From Oscillospiraceae bacterium (GTDB lineage: Bacteria; Bacillota; Clostridia; Oscillospirales; Acutalibacteraceae), in assembly GCA_003517915.1 (NCBI GenBank), contig DOZQ01000247.1:1-13089 (forward strand): a stretch of 13,089 nt of DNA, given 5' to 3'. The notes under the pieces were generated by a model. That model searched no databases, was not told where the DNA came from, and saw only the letters and a list, made by a program, of their open reading frames with translations. Positions 1 through 6,022 of the stretch are shown here, piece by piece. The translations under genes were made by a program, and so were the position numbers. Every line of letters begins with the position of its first letter. Positions within the stretch are counted from its first letter, which is position 1.

Positions 1-62
1 TAAAAGTTTTATGGAGTTTCCGCGCTGCGGAAATTCCTGAACAAAAAAATACCGGAGGTATT
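1..62 (+). other. Intergenic leader upstream of the ATPase gene
   Basis: No gene can be assigned here. A TAA at 1-3 could be the stop of the preceding operon gene; another frame closes at TGA 38-40. In hydrogenase operons of this type the gene before the ATPase is usually a NuoE-like [2Fe-2S] subunit, but nothing in these 62 bases proves that. The stretch contains the hairpin at 13-37 and a strong Shine-Dalgarno (GGAGG, 54-58) serving the TTG start at 63. Confidence 0.5.
13..37 (+). other. Intercistronic hairpin, 11-bp stem with GCT triloop
   Basis: Bases 13-23 pair with 27-37 over 11 bp, with one G-T wobble, around the 3-base loop 24-26. No T-run follows, so it is not an intrinsic terminator. 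It lies 16 bases before the Shine-Dalgarno of the ATPase gene. This position suits an mRNA stabiliser or processing site within the operon. Confidence 0.6.
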
Positions 63-632
63 TTGCACTTTACACTTACCGATTTGGTTACCGACATAAC
101 GCAGAACGCTGTGGAAGCGGGAGCGGGTATTGTCGAGCTTGAGGTAAGTTCGCTTTCAAACGAAAGTGACGGAAACGGTGAGTTTCGTTTTCTTGTAAAA
201 GATAACGGAAAAGGAATGACAGAGGAAGAGTTGAAAAAGGCGATTGATCCTTTTTACACCGACGGCATTAAACACCCTCACCGGAAAGTAGGCTTGGGTT
301 TGCCGTTTTTAATACAAACGGCGGAACAGTCCGGCGGAGGCTGGGACATAAAATCCGAAAAAGGGAAGGGTACTGTCGTAACGGCTTGGTTTGATTCAGG
401 AAATTTCGACACTCCTCCGTTGGGCGATCTTCCCGGAATGTTCAGAACAATTTTGATGTTTAACAGCGACGCCGAAATAATTATCCGCCGCAAAAAACTA
501 GGCGGTGAAAACACGGTTTTAAGCGAATACGAAGTCGTTAAATCGGAAGTGATAGACGCTGTTGGCAGTTTGGAAGACGCCGCAAGCCTTGTTTTACTGG
601 GCGAATATTTGACATCATTGGAAAATGATTGA
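63..632 (+). CDS. GHKL-type ATP-binding protein of the hydrogenase operon
   Basis: Small (189 aa) soluble histidine-kinase-like ATPase without sensor, dimerisation or phospho-acceptor domain, so it resembles stand-alone anti-sigma or kinase ATPase modules. The N box is visible around N15 (DITQNAVEA), the G1 box at 47-52 (DNGKGM), the G2 box at 77-81 (GLGLP) and a G3-like KGKGT at 100-104. The last 80 residues match no motif I recognise. The start is TTG, chosen because GGAGG sits 4 bases upstream and the N-box spacing is right. Genes of this kind recur just before the [2Fe-2S] and NuoF-like genes in clostridial NADH-dependent [FeFe] hydrogenase operons. Their role is not established; redox-linked regulation or maturation are guesses. 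Family call is firm, function is open. Confidence 0.85.
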   Translation: MHFTLTDLVTDITQNAVEAGAGIVELEVSSLSNESDGNGEFRFLVKDNGKGMTEEELKKAIDPFYTDGIKHPHRKVGLGLPFLIQTAEQSGGGWDIKSEKGKGTVVTAWFDSGNFDTPPLGDLPGMFRTILMFNSDAEIIIRRKKLGGENTVLSEYEVVKSEVIDAVGSLEDAASLVLLGEYLTSLEND

Positions 633-648
633 GAGAGAAAATATATAT

Positions 649-673
649 CGTCATAGTACAAAGTGCTATGACG
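649..673 (+). other. Intercistronic hairpin, 11-bp stem with AAA triloop
   Basis: Bases 649-659 pair with 663-673 over 11 bp, including one T-G wobble, around loop AAA. The build is the same as the hairpin before the ATPase gene (11 bp, one wobble, triloop), but the sequence is unrelated. No T-tract follows. It lies 16 bases after the ATPase stop and before the next Shine-Dalgarno, which suggests RNA processing or differential mRNA stability inside the operon. Confidence 0.6.
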
Positions 674-687
674 TTCGATAAAAAATC

Positions 688-701
688 GCCGCTCACGCGG
701 C
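688..701 (+). other. Small GC-rich hairpin before the [2Fe-2S] protein gene
   Basis: GCCGC (688-692) and GCGGC (697-701) form a 5-bp stem with a TCAC loop. It sits just 5' of the GAGAGG Shine-Dalgarno at 706-711. It may modulate ribosome access or simply be part of a structured intercistronic region with the hairpin at 649-673. Confidence 0.4.
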
Positions 702-717
702 TTAAGAGAGGTTAAGT

Positions 718-1113
718 ATGGCAATGAGTCTTGATGATTTAAGGAAACTTAGAGAAGCGAAAAAGACAGACCTTCGCAAAAGGGAAGCTGAAGGCAAGGA
801 AATGCAAGTTATTGTCGGCATGGGAACCTGCGGTATTGCCGCCGGAGCGAAGCAGACACTGGACGCTTTCATTAAAGGGCTTGAGGCGCACAATCTGGTA
901 GATTCAACACTTGTGCGGCAGACAGGCTGCATGGGGCTTTGTCATTCCGAGCCTACTGTAGAAGTTGTTGTCCCCGGAATGCCTACTGTTATTTACGGCA
1001 AGGTAGACGAAAAAGTTGTAAATGAAATTATTCAAAAGCATTTAATCGGTAAAGAGTTGTTAAGCGGTTATATTCTTGACAAACCTGCCGCAGATATACT
1101 TGGCGCGAAATAA
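718..1113 (+). CDS. Thioredoxin-like [2Fe-2S] ferredoxin-domain protein
   Basis: A 131-aa protein of the thioredoxin-like [2Fe-2S] ferredoxin family (related to the C-terminal half of NuoE), an electron-transfer accessory of NADH-linked hydrogenases in the cytoplasm. A charged N-terminal helix (residues 1-28) precedes the fold. Cluster residues visible are C38 in GTCGIAAGA, and C71 and C75 in TGCMGLC, followed by the typical SEPTVEV. Only three Cys are in the expected places; the usual partner of C38 is absent. The ATG at 718 has GAGAGG 6 bases upstream; M3 is an alternative but is less well spaced. It is followed after 12 bases by the NuoF-type gene, so the two are co-transcribed. Probably passes electrons between the flavoprotein and hydrogenase subunits, by analogy with HydABC/HndABCD complexes. 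Confidence 0.88.
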   Translation: MAMSLDDLRKLREAKKTDLRKREAEGKEMQVIVGMGTCGIAAGAKQTLDAFIKGLEAHNLVDSTLVRQTGCMGLCHSEPTVEVVVPGMPTVIYGKVDEKVVNEIIQKHLIGKELLSGYILDKPAADILGAK

Positions 1114-1125
1114 GGGGGCGTAAAT

Positions 1126-2922
1126 ATGGCGTATAAACATTATATCCTTGTCTGCGGGGGAACAGCCTGCGAATCCAACAAGGGAGCTGAATTGTTCAAC
1201 AGGCTTAACGCGGAAGCGGAAAAGCAAGGCGTTAAAGATCAGGTACAAATTGTAAAGACCGGCTGTTTTGGTTTTTGTGAGCGCGGACCTATTGTCAAAG
1301 TGCTGCCGGAAGATTCTTTTTATGTCAGTGTAAAACCCGAAGACGCGCAGGAAATTATTGCCGAGCAGATTATCAAAGGGCGCGAGGTTAAACGCCTTCT
1401 TTACAGCGACGATGAAACGGCGGTTAAAAAGGATATTCTTGCCGTAGAAGATATTCCGTTTTATCAAAAACAGTTCCGCGTTGTATTGCGTAACTGCGGC
1501 GCTATAAACCCCGAAAATATCGATGAGTACATCGCCCGCGAAGGTTACGCCGGCTTGGAAAGAGTGCTCTTTGAATGGAATCAAGAGCAGCTTATAGAAG
1601 AAGTAAAAAAATCCGGTCTTCGCGGAAGAGGCGGAGCGGGCTTTCCGACATGGCTTAAATGGGATTTAGCCCGCAAAGCTGTAGGAGACGTTAAATACGT
1701 TATCTGTAATGCCGACGAAGGCGATCCGGGAGCTTACATGGATCGTTCCACAATCGAGGGCGACCCCCATTCGGTAATTGAAGGAATGATCACAGCCGGT
1801 AAAGCAATCGGCTCGAATCAGGGATATGTTTATATCCGCGCGGAATACCCGCTTGCCATTGAACGCTTAAAAATCGCCATTGATCAGGCAAGAGAATACG
1901 GCTTGCTTGGAAAAAATATCCTTAATTCGGGATTTGATTTTGATATTGAAATCCGCCTGGGAGCGGGCGCGTTTGTCTGCGGTGAGGAAACCGCGCTGCT
2001 TACCTCCGTCGAGGGAGCGAGAGGCGAGCCGCGTCCCCGTCCGCCATATCCCGCCCTTAAGGGACTGTTCGGTAAACCGACAGTTCTCAACAATGTGGAA
2101 ACCTATGCGAATATCCCGCAAATTATATTAAATGGCGCCGAATGGCTTTCCTCCATTGGCACCGAGCGCTCTAAAGGCACAAAGGTTTTCGCGCTCGGCG
2201 GCAAGATTAAAAACACCGGCCTGGTCGAGGTTCCGATGGGTACTACCCTGCGTGAAATCGTCGAGGAAATAGGCGGCGGCATTCCGAACGGCAAGCGATT
2301 TAAAGCCGCGCAGACCGGCGGCCCCTCCGGCGGATGTATCCCGGCGAAGCATTTCGACATTCAAATCGACTATGACAATCTTACCGCCATTGGCAGTATG
2401 ATGGGCTCGGGCGGACTTATCGTTATGGACGAGGACAACTGCATGGTGGATATCGCGAAATACTTTTTGGATTTTACGGTCGACGAAAGCTGCGGCAAAT
2501 GCACACCCTGCCGTGTTGGGACCAAGCGCATGTATGAGATTCTTGAGCGAATAACGAATGGCAATGGCAAGCCGGAGGATATTGGCAAGCTTGAGGAGCT
2601 GGGCTATTACATCAAAGAAAACGCGCTGTGCGGCTTGGGTCAGTCGGCACCCAATCCGGTGCTGTCGACGCTGAAATATTTCAAAGACGAATATGAGGCG
2701 CATATCAACGATAAAAAATGCCCGGCCGGCCAGTGCAAGGCGCTTTTGAATTACGAGATTTTGCAAGACAAATGCAAGCGGTGCAGCGTCTGCGTGCGTG
2801 TCTGCCCGACCGGGGCGATTGAAGGCACTGTGAAAAATCCGCATTATATCCATACTGAAAAGTGCATAAAATGCGGCGCCTGTAAGGAAAAATGCAAATT
2901 CGGCGCCATAGTGGTCAGATAG
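1126..2922 (+). CDS. hydB: NuoF/HydB-type NADH-binding flavoprotein subunit of [FeFe] hydrogenase
   Basis: 598-aa NADH:acceptor subunit with the full HydB layout. Residues 1-90 are a thioredoxin-like [2Fe-2S] domain with C10, C15, C47 and C51. The NuoF 51-kDa FMN/NADH core follows, with GRGGAGFP near 167, CNADEGDPGAYMDR from 194 and GAGAFVCGEETALL near 280. Next come an SLBB-like region and the NuoF [4Fe-4S] site (C456, C459, C462 in SCGKCTPCRVGT, plus C502). The C-terminal tail is a 2x[4Fe-4S] ferredoxin with C550/553/556/560 and C580/583/586/590. It oxidises or forms NADH on FMN and shares electrons with the hydrogenase and possibly ferredoxin; electron bifurcation is plausible but not provable from sequence. 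AAGGGGGCG precedes the ATG. GC content rises markedly inside the gene. Confidence 0.95.
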   Translation: MAYKHYILVCGGTACESNKGAELFNRLNAEAEKQGVKDQVQIVKTGCFGFCERGPIVKVLPEDSFYVSVKPEDAQEIIAEQIIKGREVKRLLYSDDETAVKKDILAVEDIPFYQKQFRVVLRNCGAINPENIDEYIAREGYAGLERVLFEWNQEQLIEEVKKSGLRGRGGAGFPTWLKWDLARKAVGDVKYVICNADEGDPGAYMDRSTIEGDPHSVIEGMITAGKAIGSNQGYVYIRAEYPLAIERLKIAIDQAREYGLLGKNILNSGFDFDIEIRLGAGAFVCGEETALLTSVEGARGEPRPRPPYPALKGLFGKPTVLNNVETYANIPQIILNGAEWLSSIGTERSKGTKVFALGGKIKNTGLVEVPMGTTLREIVEEIGGGIPNGKRFKAAQTGGPSGGCIPAKHFDIQIDYDNLTAIGSMMGSGGLIVMDEDNCMVDIAKYFLDFTVDESCGKCTPCRVGTKRMYEILERITNGNGKPEDIGKLEELGYYIKENALCGLGQSAPNPVLSTLKYFKDEYEAHINDKKCPAGQCKALLNYEILQDKCKRCSVCVRVCPTGAIEGTVKNPHYIHTEKCIKCGACKEKCKFGAIVVR

Positions 2923-2939
2923 AAAGGAGTGTGCCATAA

Positions 2940-4688
2940 ATGGAAATGGTCAACATAAAAATCAACGGCATGCCCCTGAGCGTGCCTAAAGGCGTAACAA
3001 TACTGGAGGCGGCCAGAGAGCTTGGCATTGAAATCCCCACGCTGTGCTATCTCAAGGAGATAAACGAAATCGGTGCCTGCCGCATCTGCGTCGTCGAGGT
3101 TAAGGGAGCCAGAACGCTGGTGACCGCATGCGTGTATCCGGTAGCGGAGGGCATGGAGATATATACCAACACCTTAAAGGTGCAAAACGCGCGCCGCATG
3201 ACGTTGGAGCTTATCCTCTCGACCCATGACCGCAGCTGCCTTTCATGCGTGCGTTCGGGGAGCTGTGAGCTGCAGCGCCTGTGTCAGGAGTTCGGCGTGG
3301 ACGATGAAAGCCGCTTCGACGGCGACAATCCCGTTGAGACATTTGACGACAGCGCCATCCATATGGTGCGCGACAACAATAAATGCATACTGTGCCGCCG
3401 TTGCATTGCCGCCTGCCAAAGCCAGCAGGTCGCGGTGATCGGAACTAACGACCGCGGATTTGACACCCATGTGGGCTGCGCGTTCGATTCCACCTTAGAT
3501 AAAGTCGCCTGCGTTTCCTGCGGTCAGTGCGTGGTGCACTGCCCGACCGGCGCGCTCATAGAAAAGGACGACGGCGACAAGGTGACCGAGGCGCTAAACG
3601 ACCCCACAAAGCATGTTATAGTACAGACCGCGCCTTCCATACGCGTGACGCTTGGGGAATGCTTCGGTATGCCCATAGGCACCAACGTTCAGGGCAAGAT
3701 GGTAGCCGCGCTGCGCCGCCTGGGCTTTGACAGGGTGTTTGACACCGATCTTGCCGCCGATCTCACTATTATGGAGGAAGCCAGCGAGTTTATAGAGCGG
3801 GTGAAAAACGGCGGCAAGCTGCCGATGATCACCTCCTGTTCGCCGGGCTGGGTAAAATACTGCGAATATTATTATCCCGACATGCTCGAGAATCTGTCCA
3901 CCTGCAAATCTCCCCAGCAGATGTTCGGGGCGGTGACCAAAACCTGGTACGCAAAAAAATACAATCTCAACCCCAAGGATATAGTCGTCGTCGGCATTAT
4001 GCCCTGCACGGCGAAAAAATTCGAGGTTTCCCGAGAGGACGAGGACGCATCCGGTTTCCCGGATGTGGATGTCGCGCTCACCACGCGTGAGCTTGGCCGT
4101 ATGATAAGCCGGGCACATATCAATTTCACGGCGCTGCCTGACGAAAAATTTGACTCTCCTATGGGCGAGGCGACTGGCGCGGGCGTAATTTTCGGCGCGA
4201 CCGGCGGCGTTATGGAAGCGGCGCTGCGCACGGCGAGCGAGCTGCTTACCGGTGAAGAACTGGCTCAGCCGGATTTTCCTGAGGTTCGCGGTACCGACGG
4301 CATTAAAGAAGCGACCTACAATGTGGGCGGTATGGATGTAAACGTCGCGGTGGCGAGCGGGCTTTCAAATGCTCACAAGCTACTTGAATCGGTGAAGAGC
4401 GGCGAAAAATCCTATCATTTTATTGAGATTATGGGATGTCCCGGCGGATGTGTAAACGGCGGGGGACAGCCGGTGCAGAGCGCAGTTGTGCGCAGCTTTG
4501 TGGATTTGAAATCGGCGCGTGCCAAAAGCCTTTATGAACAGGATAAAAACCTGCCGCTGCGCAAATCCCATGAGAATCCGGTGCTGAAAAAGATATATGA
4601 GGAATATCTGGGCGAGCCGGGAGGCCACACTGCTCATCAAATTCTTCACACTTCTTATGTCGACCGGTCGGCGAGGGTCATAAAATAA
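2940..4688 (+). CDS. hydA: [FeFe] hydrogenase catalytic subunit, NADH-dependent (group A6-like)
   Basis: 582-aa cytoplasmic hydrogenase that makes or uses H2 at the H-cluster. The N-terminus is a plant-type [2Fe-2S] domain (C36, C47, C50, C64). Next is the His-ligated [4Fe-4S] motif (H96, C100, C103, C109), then two [4Fe-4S] clusters (C149/152/155/159 and C191/194/197/201). The H-cluster domain follows with L1 TSCSPGW (C300), L2 MPCTAKKFE (C356) and L3 MGCPGGCVNGGGQP (C500, C504). The L1 residue after C300 is Ser rather than the proton-relay Cys of clostridial CpI-type enzymes. A short C-terminal extension with YEEYLGEPGGHTAHQILHT-like sequence is typical of NADH-linked multimeric forms. AAGGAG lies 10 bases before the ATG, 17 bases after hydB. 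Last gene of the operon, closed by the hairpin at 4712-4742. Confidence 0.96.
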   Translation: MEMVNIKINGMPLSVPKGVTILEAARELGIEIPTLCYLKEINEIGACRICVVEVKGARTLVTACVYPVAEGMEIYTNTLKVQNARRMTLELILSTHDRSCLSCVRSGSCELQRLCQEFGVDDESRFDGDNPVETFDDSAIHMVRDNNKCILCRRCIAACQSQQVAVIGTNDRGFDTHVGCAFDSTLDKVACVSCGQCVVHCPTGALIEKDDGDKVTEALNDPTKHVIVQTAPSIRVTLGECFGMPIGTNVQGKMVAALRRLGFDRVFDTDLAADLTIMEEASEFIERVKNGGKLPMITSCSPGWVKYCEYYYPDMLENLSTCKSPQQMFGAVTKTWYAKKYNLNPKDIVVVGIMPCTAKKFEVSREDEDASGFPDVDVALTTRELGRMISRAHINFTALPDEKFDSPMGEATGAGVIFGATGGVMEAALRTASELLTGEELAQPDFPEVRGTDGIKEATYNVGGMDVNVAVASGLSNAHKLLESVKSGEKSYHFIEIMGCPGGCVNGGGQPVQSAVVRSFVDLKSARAKSLYEQDKNLPLRKSHENPVLKKIYEEYLGEPGGHTAHQILHTSYVDRSARVIK

Positions 4689-4711
4689 ATAATGACGGCG
4701 TAATTTCCATC

Positions 4712-4742
4712 ATACAAAGGCCGCGAACCGCGGCCTTTGTAT
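4712..4742 (+). terminator. Hairpin terminator of the hydrogenase operon
   Basis: A perfect 14-bp stem (4712-4725 with 4729-4742) around loop AAC, with core AAAGGCCGCG, begins 23 bases after the hydA stop. The 3' arm ends in TTTGTAT and a TTATT follows, so the U-tract is imperfect. Position and stability argue for termination or 3'-end protection of the hydrogenase mRNA. Confidence 0.75.
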
Positions 4743-4745
4743 ATG

Positions 4746-4797
4746 TTATTCCGGTATTTGAATATAGGAAATTTGAAGTGCCAATTTACCGGAATAA
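4746..4797. repeat. 11-bp perfect inverted repeat with 30-bp spacer
   Basis: TTATTCCGGTA (4746-4756) is matched by TACCGGAATAA (4787-4797). The GC core CCGG is unusual in this AT-rich stretch. The left arm starts only 4 bases after the hydrogenase terminator. It could be an operator pair, a recombinase site pair or a secondary terminator stem with a large loop; the sequence alone does not decide. Confidence 0.6.
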
Positions 4798-4830
4798 TAG
4801 CTGGATTGTATGTACAGCCGTGAATTAATT

Positions 4831-4986
4831 ATTACAAAACAATTAAAAAACAATTACAAATTGTAATGTTTTTGATTTATTAATATTGTGGTAATAGAAT
4901 ATTAATAACTTCATATAATAATGGTTCTAGTCTTTCGGGTCATATCATTGTAATATTTTTTTGCGTGGACTAGAGATTTTTGTAAT
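4831..4986. repeat. Five TTGTAAT/ATTACAA heptamers (candidate operator array)
   Basis: ATTACAA occurs at 4831-4837 and 4853-4859; TTGTAAT at 4861-4867, 4948-4954 and 4980-4986. The middle two form a 15-bp palindrome centred on A4860. Start-to-start distances of 22 and 32 bases in two of the intervals are close to whole helical turns. The last copy ends 5 bases before the -35 box of the promoter at 4992. Regulator unknown. Confidence 0.5.
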
Positions 4987-4991
4987 AATAC

Positions 4992-5021
4992 TTGACAATA
5001 TAGGGAAATATGTGTTAGATT
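4992..5021 (+). promoter_or_regulatory. Sigma-A-type promoter for the glycan genes
   Basis: Perfect -35 TTGACA (4992-4997), 18-bp spacer, TAGATT as -10 (5016-5021) preceded by an extended -10 TGT (5013-5015). TTAGAT one base earlier is an alternative -10 with a 17-bp spacer. Transcription would start near 5028, giving a leader of about 33 bases before the ATG at 5061. Confidence 0.7.
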
Positions 5022-5060
5022 TAATTAGCTACGTTACTCCGCGAAAAGGAATGTGGAAAA

Positions 5061-5801
5061 ATGAGTAAAGAGTCTCTTTGCACAGAGTCTTCGGGCAACA
5101 GCCCGTTCAGTGTTTCTCATCCCGTATACTCCTTTATTAAGCGCGCCGCCGATGTGGTTTTGTCTGTAGCCTTGCTTTTGTTGTTGTCGCCGCTTTTGCT
5201 TCTGGTTTGTTGTGTTATAAAATTAACCTCCTGTGGGCCGGTGATTTTTAAGCAGCGCAGGGTTGGCAAGAACAGCCGCAGTTTTACGGTTTATAAATTC
5301 CGAACCATGCTTGTGACTGCCCCAAAGAATGTGGCCACACAGGATTTATGCGATCCCGACAGTCATTTGACCTGTGTCGGCAAGCTTTTGCGCAGAACCA
5401 GCATTGACGAGCTGCCTCAAATATTCAACGTGCTTTTGGGGGATATGAGCTTCATAGGTCCGCGGCCGCTTATTCTGGCTGAGACAAAAATGCATAAAAT
5501 GAGAGAAGAGTTCGGCGTTTACACGGTGAGGCCTGGCATGACCGGCCTTGCGCAGATAAACGGGCGAGACAATGTGACAGATGAACAGAAACTTGAGTTT
5601 GACTGTCGCTATCTCAGAAAATTCGGCCTTTGGCAGGATCTTTACATACTGGTAAAGTCGCTTAGGGTGGTGTTGTCGCGCAAGGATATAGCAGAGGGTA
5701 CGACGGAGGAAGACTCCTCCTCGCCGCTTATTGAGGCTCTTAGCGAACCGGTTTCGCCGCCTGTTTCTCCTCCTGTTTTTGAAAGAAAAAAGGTTGGCTG
5801 A
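5061..5801 (+). CDS. Polyprenyl-phosphate sugar-1-phosphate transferase (initiating glycosyltransferase)
   Basis: A 246-aa monotopic phosphoglycosyl transferase of the bacterial sugar transferase family (PglC/WcaJ catalytic domain). It starts glycan assembly by moving a sugar-1-phosphate from a UDP-sugar to a membrane polyprenyl phosphate. KRAAD at 27-31 opens a hydrophobic re-entrant helix (about 32-53). FKQRRVGKNSRSFTVYKFRTM follows at 63-83, the catalytic D116-E117 dyad is in SIDELPQIFNVLLGDMSFIGPRP, and VRPGMTGLAQINGR lies at 156-169. It lacks the four-helix N-terminus of WcaJ. The C-terminus carries a Pro-Val-Ser tail. AAAGGA (5044-5049) precedes the ATG by 11 bases. With CapF/CapG-like enzymes downstream, an N-acetylaminosugar donor such as UDP-FucNAc is plausible, but specificity cannot be read directly. 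Confidence 0.92.
   Translation: MSKESLCTESSGNSPFSVSHPVYSFIKRAADVVLSVALLLLLSPLLLLVCCVIKLTSCGPVIFKQRRVGKNSRSFTVYKFRTMLVTAPKNVATQDLCDPDSHLTCVGKLLRRTSIDELPQIFNVLLGDMSFIGPRPLILAETKMHKMREEFGVYTVRPGMTGLAQINGRDNVTDEQKLEFDCRYLRKFGLWQDLYILVKSLRVVLSRKDIAEGTTEEDSSSPLIEALSEPVSPPVSPPVFERKKVG
5748..5783 (+). repeat. Three imperfect 12-bp tandem units at the 3' end of the transferase gene
   Basis: Units 5748-5759, 5760-5771 and 5772-5783 encode PVSP, PVSP and PVFE. They form the Pro-rich C-terminal tail beyond the catalytic domain. Such repeats can vary in copy number by slippage without breaking the frame. Confidence 0.6.
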
Positions 5802-5884
5802 ACCTGATGTGCCAGCACGTTTGTTTTGCGCTCCCAATGAATGAGGTGCGGCGAGACATTTCGCGCTATAGGGCTCCTGCCTAC

Positions 5885-6022
5885 TTAGGGCGTTGCGCAA
5901 AGCCAGATATTCCGCCGCTTTGCGGCGGTGAGGCTCATTAAGGGAATTTCTATGATGTCTTTGGACAGAGTGTCATCCGGAATCAGTTGGATGGGCTTTG
6001 TCTTTTTTAGTTTAGCCATACA
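5885..6022 (-). pseudogene. Possible serine-recombinase N-terminal remnant
   Basis: On the minus strand an ATG at 6020-6022 opens a 44-codon frame ending at 5885, beginning MAKLKKTKPIQLIP and continuing KDIIEIPL...AAKRR. This resembles the short leader that precedes the GYARVST catalytic motif in many clostridial large serine recombinases. After AKRR a shift of one frame reads ISGFAQR, loosely like the start of that motif, then everything is lost. No Shine-Dalgarno is seen. If real, it is a tiny decayed scrap, not a functional gene. The resemblance is from memory of the family and is weak. Confidence 0.22.
5912..5928. other. GC-rich hairpin, 7-bp stem with TTT triloop
   Basis: CCGCCGC (5912-5918) pairs with GCGGCGG (5922-5928). 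No T-run follows on either strand, so it is not a standard terminator. It lies midway in the 242-base gap between the sugar transferase and the CapF-like gene. The rest of that gap shows only a 33-codon ORF, the possible recombinase scrap, and an imperfect direct repeat TGAAYGAGGTG at 5838-5848 and just before the CapF start. Confidence 0.5.

Larger units (their letters stand above)
4743..5060. promoter_or_regulatory. AT-rich regulatory region upstream of the glycan genes
   Basis: No credible gene is present in these 318 bases. The stretch holds an 11-bp inverted repeat (4746-4797), five TTGTAAT/ATTACAA heptamers, a 7-bp inverted repeat TCTAGTC/GACTAGA (4926-4932 and 4968-4974), a T-run at 4956-4962 with no preceding stable stem, and a sigma-A-type promoter at 4992-5021. 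The density of repeats immediately upstream of one promoter suggests a controlled switch for the surface-glycan genes. Confidence 0.55.

Noticed and set aside
278..724. Minus-strand ORF of 148 codons over the ATPase gene
   Set aside because: Antisense to a gene with clear GHKL motifs; no Shine-Dalgarno or recognisable family.
2128..2937. Minus-strand ORF of 269 codons opposite hydB
   Set aside because: Shadow frame over the well-supported Fe-S and NuoF motifs; its length is a product of the GC-rich codon pattern.
3594..4118. Minus-strand ORF of 174 codons opposite hydA
   Set aside because: Lies entirely over the H-cluster domain and has no family features.
4956..4962. T7 run as an intrinsic terminator
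   Set aside because: No stable GC stem precedes it; the flanking sequence is AT-rich and unstructured.
4743..5060. Rex (NADH-sensing) operator in the AT-rich region
   Set aside because: The TTGTTAA-TTAACAA-like palindrome is not present; the TTGTAAT palindrome differs and has a 1-base centre.
5346..5900. Minus-strand ORF of 184 codons over the sugar transferase
   Set aside because: Shadow of the D116-E117 catalytic region; no ribosome site.
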